A stretch of DNA of 64,000 bases, taken from contig CM048841.1 of the NCBI GenBank assembly GCA_026545765.1, positions 70,740,217 through 70,804,216 on the forward strand, written 5' to 3'. Position numbers and translations under genes: made by a program. Every line of letters starts with the position of its first letter. Positions within the stretch are counted from its first letter, which is position 1. Origin of the DNA: Plantago major (Eukaryota; Streptophyta; Magnoliopsida; Lamiales; Plantaginaceae). Of this stretch, positions 32,485 through 43,137 are shown one piece after another. The notes beneath the pieces are model-generated. The model was not told the origin of the DNA, searched no databases, and worked only from the letters and a program-made list of their open reading frames with translations.

Positions 32485-34114
32485 TGTTGGTCCAAATAAT
32501 GGCAAAGTAAAAGACTAGAGGGGGGGATGAATAGTCTTTTAAAACTTTTGTCGATAAACACAGTTTCTCAGATATCTGTGAAGATATCTGATACTTAATT
32601 TCAGATTGCGGAAGACTTTTCTGTGATAAGTGCACGTGCTCAGCAATAAGTGCACGTGCTCAGCAAGATAAGTGTAAATACTTTGCAAGATAAATAAAGC
32701 AAGTAATAAACTGCAGAAAGTAAATAACACAAGTCTTTTTATAGTGGTATCTGAAGGTGGCGTAATCCTTCAACTAATCCACTTCGGCCTTTCTCAGACC
32801 TAGAATCCACTAAGACAGATAATTGATGTAACCTTACAAATATCTTCTCTTGATTCCTAATTACACTAGGTTTCCAACCAAGTGTTCCCTCTGAGTTATT
32901 CCCCGGCTTTCACAGCTAAGTACTTCCTATACTCAGAAACCTTTTTGAGCTATTCCTTAGTTTCCCAAACTAAGTACTTCCTGTGCTCAGTAACCTTGGA
33001 GTTATTCCTTAGTTTCCCAAACTAAGTACTTCCCAGACTCCACGATTAAGGTGTTGGTTAAGGTAAATTGTCAGGTGAGCTTCTTTAATAACTTGTTCAG
33101 TTATTCAGATAGCTCTATGAATCAAGTATACTTAATACACTTTTGCAATGTATGGTATCTTGTTCTTTACTGACCTAAGTCTATGATAAGTGTTCAAGAG
33201 AATGAAACTCAGATATGAAATCTTAGTTCAACACTTTCACAAATAACAATGCTTGTTAAGGATCAGGACACTTAGAACTTTTGTGCTACTTAGAATCAAG
33301 AGCTTTGGTCGCAACAGAAAGCTTGAAGGTAAGTAGTTTGCTTGAGAGATCTTATGAGAATATTCAATATAAGTTCAGTGATCTAAGGTGTTCAGTGTGT
33401 GTTCTCAAGTAGTCTAAGTGTTGATATTTATAGATGAATTTGAGTGCCGTTTGAATAGTATCCGTTAGGCTTAAATCAAATTCAAACTATTGATATCTGA
33501 GTATAGTATCAGTAGTGTCTTTTCTTTTTCGAAGTTACCGCTTTTGTTCGAGACATTTCGTCTGCATTTAATGCAATCAGATTATACTTTGTCCTGTAGT
33601 GCTAACGGAACTATGCACGCTTTCTGAAGCTTTGCACATCCTTTTCCAGAGATTATCACAACTCCAGATACCACTTGTTAAGAATATATTGTTTCCCGGA
33701 AACATAATCTTTATCCAAGGTATCTGAGTGTAGATATCTGTGGGCACTTTTTCTCGTTTCATAAACCTTTTAATTCTCAGATATCTTTTGCAACACTGTT
33801 CATTTAAAAACCCTTGTGTCTTCAAGATATTTGGTCATAGGTATTTGAAGAACCTTTGTCTTCAGCAATCTTGTGCAGTCTTCAAGTCTTCAAAATTGTT
33901 GAACTTTTCCTGCTGGATGTATTCTTCTTGGTCTTCTTCAGAAAATAAAAATTACATTTCGAGACCTAACATCCTATACAAGATTTGCTAGACTATCATA
34001 CTTTGTGAGTTTCCTCTTTTACAGTGTTCAAGTGAACCAAGAGTACTAACCACCTTTCTGAGCTAAGATAAGTCATTAGTTTGCTGATCAAAATCTAAAC
34101 AGATATTCCTAACA
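32485..34114 (-). mobile_element. 5' LTR of the nested Sirevirus
   Basis: 1630 bp, TGTTGGTCC ... ATTCCTAACA, followed by the GTTTC target duplication. A short internal duplication (CAGCAATAAGTGCACGTGCT type, about 32625-32665) distinguishes it from its partner LTR. Confidence 0.9.
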
Positions 34115-35272
34115 GTTTCCCAAACTAAGTACTTCCTATGCTTAGTAACCTTGGAGTTATTCTTTAGTTTCCCAAACTAAGTACTTCCTGTACTCCACGC
34201 TGTTTAAGGTGTTGGTTAAGGTAGTTTGTCAGGATTTGATAGATTAATAACTTCTACAGTTATGTAATACTACCTTCTTGAACAAGAGTCACTTAACACA
34301 CTTCACAATGTGTGGTGATATGTTCTTTACAGACCCAAGTCTATGATAAATGTTCTAGAAAATGAATCTTAGATTCTTGATCTTTTGATTCAACTCCTTC
34401 ACAGATAGCAATGCTTGTTAAGGATCAGGACACTTAGAACTTTCGTGCTACTTAGAATTCAAGAGCTTAGTCGCAACTGTAAGCTGAAGAATAAGTAGAT
34501 TGAAGGCTTGTATGCTTGAATGAACATGTTCGTAGATGTAAGTTCTTGGTGTGTAAGTTCTGTGTGTGTTTCAAGCATGCTAAGTGATGATATTTATAGT
34601 TAAAAATAATGCCGTTTGAATAGTATCCGTTAGGCTTAATGAAATTCAAATTATTGATATCTGAAAATAGTACTGCAGAGGACGTTGTCTCTTTTCAGAG
34701 ATTTCCTCTTTTGTTCAGATGTCTCGTCACAGATTTATCAGATTGAACTATTTTTGTCCTGTAGTGTCAACGGAACTATGCATGCTTTCTGAAGCATTGC
34801 ACGTCCCTTTTCAGAGACCTTCACATCTCCAGATACTTATTACAACATTGTTTCCTAGAAACATAGTTTTTATCCAAGTTATCTGAGTATAGATATCTGT
34901 GGACACTTTTCCTCATTCAGAAACCTTGTGTTCTCAGATATCTTTCGCAAAACTTGTTTATAGAGAAGCACTTGTTTCTCCAAGATATCTGGATATAGGT
35001 ATCTGATGACCTTAGTCTTCAGCAATCTTGTGCAGTCTTCAAATCTTCAAGTATGTTGAGCTCTTCTGCCAGATGCCTTCTTCTTAGTCTTCTTCAGAGA
35101 AATAAAAAATTACATTCAGAGACCTAACATCCTATACAAGATTTGCTAGACTATCATACTTAGTGATTTTCTTCTTATACATTGTTCAAGTGAACCAAGA
35201 GTACTAACCACCTTTCTGAGCTAAGATAAGTCATTAGGTTGCTGATCAAAATCTAAACAGATATTCCTAACA
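34115..35272 (-). mobile_element. 5' LTR of the outer Sirevirus, part 2
   Basis: It continues the LTR interrupted at 18252; the first five bases are the duplicated GTTTC. It ends ATTCCTAACA, followed by the outer target duplication AAAAT at 35273-35277. Together with part 1 it gives about 1.6 kb. Confidence 0.9.
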
Positions 35273-36595
35273 AAAATAAAAATGGACGCTTTCTGGCAGA
35301 GACCTTGGCGGAGCAGGCTCCGCCAATAATGTTAGTTTCATTAGTTTCAACACCAAAATGTATTAGTTTCAACATTAACGGTGTTGTTTCAGTTGAAACT
35401 AACATTATAATCGAATTGTGTGTTATTTTCAGCATTAACTATTAATTTCAATGTTAATTTAATTGAAGCAAGCTGGTTAGTATCACTGGTAAAATTTTTT
35501 TTTGACTTTATATCATTTTAAATTATTATTAAAAAAATTAAATTAGAATCTTTCTGGTGGAGTTTCTTTTATTAGCGGAGGCGGAGCTTAATTAATGGCA
35601 GAGCCTCTGCTCCACCAATTTTATTATTTTTTATTGTTTTTATAGAAACTTTAAGGTCTGTTTGATTTCTAAAATTGAATTTTGGAAAATGAGTTTGGTC
35701 AACCCAAAAATGGACCTAAATGTATTTTTTTGTTATTAGTTATTTCTAATCCGTGATTTTCAGTCTATGCATAAGGGTTAATTTTGAGAACACCATTCAT
35801 AGTAGGGTATGAAAATGTAATAATCTCTTCAAACTATGTATATGAAATGAAAATAAAAAAACGAAATTCACCCATACAAACATTATTTATGTACCAAACT
35901 TAGAAATTGTAAACCATTATATCTTAATAATCGGTCATGATTGTACCAATGTGCATCTAGAAAATGCAATTTAATCATAATATTAAATGATTTAATAATG
36001 TCGTATAGTGTTGTGGGTCTAGATCAAGGAGGCTTTATTTTATTTTGGTTGTGATATAATATTGAGTTTGTATTCGAGCATTTCTTATATATGCTTATGT
36101 ACACGTCATTTGGAGTTTTAATATTTTTTACCGTTTCAAAAAATAATAACATAAAGTTAAATAAATAAAATTTTAAATGTAATATTTTATAATATATATA
36201 ACCTTTTAATTTATTTAACCATTAATTTTTAGAGTAATCTATTCAATCTTCATCATAAAAACCCTATATCAAATCAGGAGTAGGAATAAAGAAACTTATA
36301 GTACTAATTACCATGAATTAATTACAATGAATTGATATGGTAGGAGTAGTTGAACAAAACTAAACACAACATAATCGAATCGATCTGAATCGAATCAATC
36401 AGTAGATAAAAATAACGGTAACATACCGAAATTAATTAAGGTAATCAAAGATGGATCAATGTAATCAAATTAATGAAGCTGACGACGGTAACATAGCCTA
36501 AAGAGTTCAGGACTATTAAACCAATAGGAATTCAACTGTTCCATCCACTTTGTATACAGTGGAAAATCAAAAAAGAGTAAGTTTGAGCGGACTAA
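35273..36595. other. AT-rich spacer, no gene seen
   Basis: No coding region is recognised. It contains a perfect short inverted repeat at 35307-35324 (GGCGGAGC, AG, GCTCCGCC) and a related GC patch near 35580-35615. Otherwise it is low-complexity AT-rich sequence. Confidence 0.6.
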
Positions 36596-36728
36596 GGCTC
36601 TGTTCTGTTCATCTGAAAACTCATTAATTTCATTTTAGTTCAGTTATGTCCAGTTCTGCTTAATTGTTTTTTATACTACACTTCAGTTCAGATGAGTTCA
36701 ATTCTGTTCAGACGAAGAGAACATAGCC
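36596..36728. mobile_element. Tourist-like MITE (PIF/Harbinger)
   Basis: 133 bp with inverted ends GGCTCTGTTCTGTTCATCTG and, from the other side, GGCTATGTTCTCTTCGTCTG. It is flanked by TAA on both sides (36593-36595 and 36729-36731). A 3-bp TAA/TTA duplication with GGC-starting TIRs is the PIF/Harbinger signature. The interior is rich in TTCAGTTCAG-like repeats and has no coding capacity. Confidence 0.75.
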
Positions 36729-37765
36729 TAAACAACAACATACCGGGGGCGTTTTTGTCAGATCAAGTGTGAAAAAGGATGGGCCAAAAAATCTGAAAAC
36801 GAGCGGTCATTTTTTGATTTTGATAGAGTTGTTTGTGACCGACCCATAATTTTCTCCAGAAGGAATTGCTAAAGAAATGCTTGAGATCAAAAGATGGGCT
36901 AGAAGATGTTGATTGGGCCACTGGGTCATGGTGGTTTCAGATTTTCAGCCGGTACCACGCACAACTGTAGCTGTGGCTGAACTTTTGGATTGAGTTACTA
37001 GCCTATCAAATGGGCTAGGAAATTCCTCCATTTGTACATATATTCATGAAATATTAAAGAGATCACTTTCTAGTTTCTACCCTTAATATGTTTAAAATTT
37101 TGTACAAGGTGAGCATAAAAGTTTTAGATGTGTATGATATACCTCCTAACTCAGAGGGTCATCAAGTCATCAGTTAATATGGTGTTGTAACTCACCAAGT
37201 CTATTAACATCTAATTTTAGTTAAGGGTTTAAAAATTGTAAAATTTATAATAGTCGAAATATAACAAGAGCTGGCTCTATTCAGAGAAGACGAAAAAAAC
37301 GAAAATTCCAGATACTTTTATATTTTTATATTCTCTATTTTATTAATTATAAAGAAGATAAACTAAAAAAAACATTTTCGACAAAAGACAAAAGAGTTAA
37401 ATGAGATGTGACAAGAGAAAAAGCATTGTCCATCAATATGACAAAAGCAGAGGCGTTTTGGTCACTTCCCACTCAAAAGCAGGGGCATTTTTGACATTTC
37501 ATATAGCGAAGTCAAGACAAAAATGGAGTTTCTCTAACTAAAATATGCAAAGTTCTATCAGGACAGGACTGGCCTGAAATTTGCCCTAGAATTGTGCCTA
37601 ATATGGCCCATTATGAACGGTGAGTGGGCAAGACAATAGTCTTATCCGCTACAATCGAATTTTTCCCATCTCAACCCTTGAACGACATTCATATGTCAGG
37701 CTCGGAATTTCGAAAGCCCAACCAATTGTACATTGTCATCCATATATACACATAGTATCCAATAA
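36729..37765. other. AT-rich spacer, no gene seen
   Basis: I see no gene, RNA gene or clear element boundary here. Confidence 0.6.
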
Positions 37766-37860
37766 CACTACAACAAAAAAAGCCTTTTAGCGACGCTATA
37801 ATTTTACGACGGTTAATAACCGTCGCAAATACTCTCAACTGCGACGGTTATCCTTCAAAG
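37766..37860 (+). mobile_element. CACTA (En/Spm) transposon terminus
   Basis: It starts CACTACAACAAAAAAAG, the typical eudicot CACTA end. It is followed by subterminal GCGACGGTTA units in both orientations, including the palindrome-like ACGACGGTTAATAACCGTCG. A candidate 3-bp duplication TAA precedes it. I found no matching inverted end downstream, so this looks like a solitary or truncated terminus. Confidence 0.6.
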
Positions 37861-38531
37861 ACTATTTTGTACTGACATTAATCAGAATCAATTGTTCTCG
37901 GTGCTTTTATTGCTATAGAGACTATTTCCATGCAATATTTTGCAAAATCTTTACTATTCTAAAAGAGAACTACCCAAAGGAATTTGTTACACCAATCAAT
38001 TTAATTTTGACCAATTGATTAATTTTGACTTCAAATTTCACCTATAAAAATAAAGCTAAAAAGGAAAAGAAAAAAAGAAGGGAGTTGCACATCATCTACC
38101 ACTACTTTCACCATTATAATCACCAAAATTTATATTTTTATTAATTACTCATATAATTAACATATATTATGATTGAATTTTTAATTAACTAAGTATAAGT
38201 TTAAATATATATTATAATGTTTATATCATGCATATTTAAATTGTAATATGAGACTCATTTATTTGGCACGTGAATTTTCACGTGCACAATTTTACTAGTG
38301 TAAACAAAATAACATAAAAGGGGATATAAAATTTCTCACACAAAATCAAAGAATCATGAAATATCTCTCTGCAGCGATAATGACGATCAAGCCCTAAATC
38401 GAATTCCTCGAATCAAATTTGATCAACTCGTCGATTATGTTCATCAGCTGAACAACTCCTTCTTCGTGTTTCTCTTCGTATTTTCGGATTTTTGTTCCAT
38501 GATTCCATCAATCTCAAGCTATATGGAGAAT
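37861..38531. other. AT-rich sequence between CACTA termini
   Basis: No gene recognised. It includes the inverted repeat GCACGTGAATTTTCACGTGC (about 38266-38285). The stretch 38380-38520 is less AT-rich and could be untranslated leader of an unknown gene, but no supported coding frame was found. Confidence 0.4.
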
Positions 38532-38600
38532 CACTACAAAAAAATGAATTTTATGTGACAAATCCTCGTGACGAAGTCGGCATTTGTCACTAGATATCAA
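38532..38600 (+). mobile_element. second CACTA-like terminus
   Basis: CACTACAAAAAAATGAATTT followed by TGTGACAAAT and GACGAAGTCGG subterminal motifs. It has a different subterminal motif from the one at 37766, so it is probably another family. No inverted partner was found. Confidence 0.5.
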
Positions 38601-39107
38601 TAATATAGCTACAATTCAAGAAACTGTCACATGAAACAAAACTTTCGAATTTCACGTGCCTTTCTTTGTCAATTTTAAAATATTGTCATTGGAAATGTAC
38701 TTAAATTCGTAACCATATGCATCTATCAACAAGAGAATTCAACATTGACGAAATACAGGGGAAAGAAATTGAGTATTTGCTTGATGCATATTAAAGAAAT
38801 TGAATATTTTCCAAGTGAAATTTGATTGATTCATATGTTTTTGTTGTCAGTGAAGAAATTAGGCATCTGCCATGTGAAATTTGCTTGATACATATTATAT
38901 TGTCTTGAAATAATGACACTGTTGGCTAAAATCACAAAGGAAATTGATGAAGATAAAAAAAAAAGAAGGTAAAAATAAAAAAACATCATAATGTTGCACG
39001 AAAGGTGTTTAATATTTAACACTCTACTCTTACTCGTGTAATTTGTTTAGGGCTTCTATGTGTATGAATTATGATACTAATTAAGGGAAAAAGTTATCTC
39101 TGATTCG
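38601..39107. other. spacer, no gene seen
   Basis: AT-rich. It contains two diverged copies of a segment with CATGTGAAATTTG(C/A)TTGAT (near 38810-38830 and 38870-38890), which suggests a small local duplication. No coding region is recognised. Confidence 0.5.
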
Positions 39108-39785
39108 CGAGTTGGATTGCGGTGCATAGCTAGTTGGAATCGTCTAGCTCTCAATGGTCATCTCCTTGACTACAGTGTACCAACGATGGATTCTGATGGG
39201 GTTTGTATTTGTTTTTCTGATGATGATGTAGCTGAGGAAACAACGAAATGGGTAAACTCTCGGTTTTTATGTTCTAGGCGCAGATCATACTCTATCTTAT
39301 TTAGACCATTTTATTGCGAAGAATTGGTCCGATGTTGCTCTGCCTTCGCTTCATCAGTATGATTAGAGTTTCTTTATTGCTCGGTTTGAATCTTCTGAGG
39401 ATTGTGATCGCATTCTAGCTAATGGACCTTATACCATCAAGAATCAACCAATGATTCTACAGGGTTGGACTACTGAGTTTGAATTTGTTAAAGGAAATAT
39501 CACTATGATTCCAGTTTGGGTTCAGTTTCCTAAACTACCTCTGCAATATTGGGGGAAGAGGAGTCTTAGTAGAATTGGTAGTGTAATTGGTAAACCAATG
39601 CATACAGATGAGTGTACGGTTTCACAGACTCAGGTCAGTTTTGCCCGTGTTATGGTGGAAATTGATATCACGCAACCCGTGACTAAGTCAGTGAAGATTA
39701 AGAAAGCAGCTGGGCAAGTTTATGAACAAGAAGTTGTGTATGAATGGCAACCTGTGTATTGCTAGAAGTGTCAAGAAATAGGCCA
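39108..39785 (+). pseudogene. plant LINE ORF1, DUF4283-like part
   Basis: In shifted frames it shows a DUF4283-type region: HFIAKNWSDVALPSLHQY, RFESSEDCDRILANGPYTI, then the continuous open part MILQGWTTEFEFVKGNITMI and PVWVQFPKLPLQYWGKRSLS. It leads to the CCHC-like zinc knuckle KCQEIGHDC, which is preceded by an in-frame TAG. This is the RNA-binding ORF1 of plant L1-type LINEs. It stops at the knuckle, and the next bases already belong to the other end of a LINE, so a large internal part is missing. Confidence 0.75.
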
Positions 39786-40179
39786 TGACTGCAGCTTATT
39801 GCCTCTTCCTCTCATATACTCATTCAAGAGACGCAGGGGAAGAAAGCTGGACCTCGCCTTTGGAAAGTCCTTGCTACTGAATTCATTTACACAATTTTGT
39901 TGGAACGAAATCGTCGCATCTTTCAAGAACAAGCTGGAGATTTGTAGCAGCTGCTACGGAATGTGGTAAACAGAAGTTTTGTCAGATGCCTCTGTAATCC
40001 CCACTTTACCAATTTGTGTAATTCTTTTGATACATACCCAGTAGTATAGTGCCTAGTACTCTGTTGTTCTGCTTTTTAGTTAGTTTAGATTTGGTGTTTG
40101 GTTGTTTTTTTTTTTTTTTTGTGACGTACTTCATTGCCTACTTGGAATAAAACGCTATCTTTGTTCCAAAAAAAAAAAA
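39786..40179 (+). mobile_element. LINE 3' end: ORF2 C-terminus, 3' UTR and poly(A)
   Basis: It encodes the final ORF2 segment (WKVLATEFIYTILLERNRRIFQEQ), then untranslated sequence with a run of T (about 40107-40121), and ends in AATAAAACGCTATCTTTGTT and a poly(A) tract at 40168-40179. This is a typical plant LINE 3' end. It is joined directly to ORF1 sequence at about 39785. Confidence 0.7.
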
Positions 40180-40288
40180 TAATAATTACAAATATGTAAT
40201 ACTTGAGAGTTTTCCTACTTGAACTTCATCAGACGAGAACAACAAGAATCCGGTCACTAAAGATATTACACTCTTTTGAAACTTGCAG

Positions 40289-40380
40289 GTGGGAATGAAC
40301 CACACCTTGTTGATGCAGCTTTGAAACAACTTAACACTTTGTCATTTTATCACTCCTCGAACAGAACAACGAAGCCCTCC
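40289..40380 (+). pseudogene. exon fragment of a GABA-transaminase-like gene
   Basis: After an intron-like acceptor (ACTTGCAG), the sequence encodes [20 protein letters not shown] and [10 protein letters not shown]. This matches the conserved N-terminal region of plant class-III aminotransferases of the 4-aminobutyrate (GABA) transaminase type, where GGNEP, LNxLPFYHSFWNRTTKPS is characteristic. The Phe-Trp before NRTTKPS is reduced to Ser. The frame is lost after the last Ser, and no further exons were recognised nearby. GABA transaminase is mitochondrial and converts GABA to succinic semialdehyde. This is a fragment, not a working gene. Confidence 0.6.
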
Positions 40381-41035
40381 TGGCACAATGATATCAATTT
40401 TACTTCAAACTCTATCTTGAAAAGTAAAGAGTGTCTCATCCTACTTTCTTTATGCATGCATCATACCCTCTTGATTCGTTCTCTTATGTAGTGTGTAAAC
40501 TTTGTTGCAGCATACCCTTCATCGGTTGTGCTCTATATGCAATGATTAATGTGCTGCATCTGGTTTAGTGGCAGTGATATATCTTGCAACAAGTTCAAAT
40601 GGAACTTCAATAATATCATGACTGCACTCCTCAGATCAAGGTCAAATTTAAATTTTATGTATCCTCTTTCTTTTCTACTTTCTGTTAAGAAGTGAACCAA
40701 AGTGAGTAACCTCGACTTCAGCTTTATATATGACACAGATACTAGATATTTGTTTTAGCCTATTTGATTTATAGTATTTATAACTAGATATATGTTTAAA
40801 GATAGACATATTTATTAGGTTATCCTTCAAGTCACTGTGGACTCATTATAGAAGTTTCATTGCAAAGTCCAACAATATCGGATTCACTCTGTATTTTTTT
40901 CCTATATCTTTTAGTGATATCCAGATCACTAGTTTGTTGAAATTCCTGAACGTGTATCTGATTCCGATGTTATGCTTATATTGCAATATTCAGACTGCCA
41001 CGTCGAGTGCAATTGGGAAATCGAGTGTTTCTAAA
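40381..41035. other. spacer, possibly intron or flank of the exon fragment
   Basis: No coding region recognised. Several GT/AG-like sites occur, but no exon could be assigned to an aminotransferase. Confidence 0.4.
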
Positions 41036-41850
41036 AGCGCTTATGAATTACTCAATACCAGCCGCTTTTGGAGCAGATGGTGAGTAAAATACAACATTGG
41101 ACTGCTAAACTTTTGAGTTATGGAGGTCGAATTCAATTGATTCAAAGTGTCCTTTATGCTGTGCAATATTATTGCAGCCATCTGTTTCTATTTCCAAAAA
41201 AAGGTTTTTGAAAGCAATTGAGGTGATTTGTAGACAGTTTCTGTGGACTGGAGATGTTGGTACAAGTAGGAAAGCTCATGTTGCTTGGGAAGAGCTTTGT
41301 CGTCCACGAGCTGAAGGTGGTTTGAGTCTTGTTCATCTACCTTCTTGCATCAAGACTTGTATGTTAAAGCTTCTTTGGGCTATGCATAATAAGTCGGACA
41401 AACTTTGGATAAAGTGGATCCATGCTTACTATGTAAAGCAAGATCAAGTTATGCTTATGGCAGTTCCAAATCAGGCTTCTTATCTTTCTAAGAAGATCCT
41501 GAAATGTCGAGAGTTAGTAGTTCAGTCACAGGATTGGCAAACTATTTTGGCTGATAGGCGATTCTATATGAAGAAAGCCCATCTCTTGATCAGACCTGCT
41601 ATTCCACGGGTTCCTTGGCGTAATCTTGTTCTCTATAATATGGCTACCTCGGACAAAGTTCATCCTATGGCTTGCTCTTCGAGGTCGATTAGCAACTAAG
41701 GATAGATTACTGCTGTTTGGTTTGGATTTGGATCCAGTCTGTGTGTTCTGCGAGAATGATAGTGAAACCATGGAACATCTATTTTTGCCTGCCCTCATGT
41801 GAAGGCTGGATGGCAAGCATTACTTACATGGTTTGGTCGTTTTCGAATTT
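41036..41850 (+). pseudogene. LINE ORF2 C-terminal part (thumb region and zf-RVT)
   Basis: It begins abruptly at QPLLEQMVSKIQHW and continues SYGGRIQLIQSVL, then PKKRFLKAIEVICRQFLWTG, HVAWEELCRPRAEGGLSLVH and WIKWIHAYYVK. A zf-RVT domain follows (PWRNLVLYN, then in another frame LALRGRLATKDRLLLFG, CVFCENDSETMEHLF, GWQALLTWFGRF). Frameshifts lie near 41195 (A run), 41670 and 41790. At about 41850 it passes directly into the C-terminal part of a LINE ORF1, so the join is not the normal order of a LINE. Confidence 0.75.
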
Positions 41851-42080
41851 CTGGAACTGCTGTTAGAAGAAGAGGACCTCAACGACAACCTGTGGGTAGT
41901 GGGCAATGGGTGTTAGTACGGGATAGGAATGCTGCTAGGCAGAGGCCCCCTAGGCCTACTACTACTGCGCCTATACAGGAGAATCACTTTTCTGTCCTGA
42001 ATGGTGACGATGTAATGCAAGAGGCTCCTATACAGGAGGATGTGGTTTTTGGATCTTTTACTCGGAATTCAAGGGCTTAA
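41851..42080 (+). pseudogene. LINE ORF1 C-terminal part
   Basis: Basic, Pro- and Gln-rich sequence (RRRGPQRQPVGSGQWVLVRD, then RPPRPTTTAPIQENHFSVLN). It ends shortly before the ORF2 start, as in plant LINEs, where the ORF1 C-terminus carries an xNxFSVL motif. Its N-terminal continuation is not upstream. The fitting piece is at 39108-39785. Confidence 0.6.
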
Positions 42081-42109
42081 GCAGGTCCTTCAACCCCTTC
42101 TCATAATCC

Positions 42110-43137
42110 ATGATTCTTTATAGTTGGAATGTGAGAGGGATGAATAAGTCTCTAAGACAGAAGGAAGTTATAATTTTTTTGAATGATAATAAAGTAGTTA
42201 TAGGTTTGCTTGAAACTAATGTCAAGCAACCTAAAGCAGCTTCTATTAGGAGGCATTTTGGCGTACATTGGTCCTTTGCTAATAACTATAATGCTGCAGT
42301 TAATGGTAAAGTATGGGTGGCATGGAATGACTCTCTTGTTAAGTTCCAGATGATCTCTACTTCTGCTCAAACTGTTCATGGTTATCTTTCTAATGCTAAT
42401 GGTTTGTTTGGAAGTTTTGTTACTTTTGTTTATGCTCTGAATACTCTGGAAGAAAGAGCTCCTCTGTGGAAGGAATTTATTCACATATCTAATACTATTC
42501 AAAAGGCTTGGATTGTGTTGGGAGATTTTAATAATGTTCTTACTTCTCAAGATAGAATTGGAGGGTCTTTGGTCACTGATTCTGAATGCGTGGCCTTCCG
42601 AGAAGCTCTTAGAGAGGTGCAATTACAAGATCTTCCGTATTTAGGGTGGTCTTATACTTGGTGCAATCGACAGGAAGCTAATTTAATCTACTCAAGAATT
42701 GATCGGTGCCTAGGTAACACTTTTTGGTTCCAGCAGTTTGGCTCATATGTGGTGAGTATTATGAATTCTGGTAGTTCTGACCATACACCCTTATTACTAC
42801 AAGGTGGTTGTAATCCTACTTCTTTCAAGAAGCAATTTAAGTTTATGAACTGTTTGGTTTCTCATCCTGATTTCTTAAAGGTTGTCACTGAGTGTTGGCA
42901 TCACAATGTTAGAGGTGTGAAAATGTACTAGATTTGGTCTAAACTTAAAGTACTGAGGGAGAAATTGCGGGGTTTACAGAAGTATTATGCTAATATTCAG
43001 CTTCGGGTTGCTGCTGCTGCCAGAACTCGAGTTGATTTAGCACAGTCTGCTTTGAAGCATGATCCCTTGAATCTTCAGTTGTTTACTGAAGAGAAAGATT
43101 CCTTGGTGGATTATGACAAATGGATGAATGTGGAGGA
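42110..43137 (+). pseudogene. LINE ORF2 endonuclease domain
   Basis: Starts MILYSWNVRGMNKSLRQKEV. It shows the AP-endonuclease-like motifs of L1-type elements: WNVRG, LLETNVK with the catalytic Glu, GDFNNVL, GWSYTWCNRQ, SRIDRCL and SDHTPLLL with the terminal His. A TAG at 42929-42931 interrupts it after 273 codons; coding resemblance continues (KLREKLRGLQKYYANIQLRV) until the third Sirevirus interrupts at 43138. The enzyme would nick target DNA to prime reverse transcription. Confidence 0.85.

Larger units (their letters stand above)
18253..34114 (-). mobile_element. nested Sirevirus-like Ty1/copia element (most complete copy)
   Basis: A 15.9-kb element of the same family as its host and in the same orientation. 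Minus-strand order: 5' LTR (32485-34114), primer site, gag, spacer, protease, integrase, RT, RNase H, internal TATA, extra gene, polypurine tract, 3' LTR (18253-19867). The perfect 5-bp target duplication and complete LTRs show an ordinary integration, younger than the outer element. All main domains can be traced, but frames are broken in gag, between integrase and RT, in RT-RNase H and in the extra gene. Confidence 0.9.
6330..35272 (-). mobile_element. outer Sirevirus-like Ty1/copia element carrying a nested copy of its own family
   Basis: On the minus strand the element has LTRs of about 1.6 kb starting TGTTAGG-type and ending CCAACA, a polypurine tract, gag, a spacer with coiled-coil character, RT-RNase H remnants and a long extra gene before the 3' LTR. 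The target duplication AAAAT is perfect (6325-6329 and 35273-35277). The right LTR is split at 18252/34115 by the nested element 18253-34114. Without the nest the element is about 13.1 kb. Protease, GAG-pre-integrase and integrase are missing. Sirevirus (SIRE/Maximus) placement rests on RT motifs, the tRNA-iMet-type primer site and the extra gene downstream of pol. Confidence 0.85.

Noticed and set aside
18253..34114. Possibility that the nested copy is an assembly duplication of the outer element
   Set aside because: Perfect target duplication GTTTC, distinct LTR sequences and different internal deletions show a real independent insertion.
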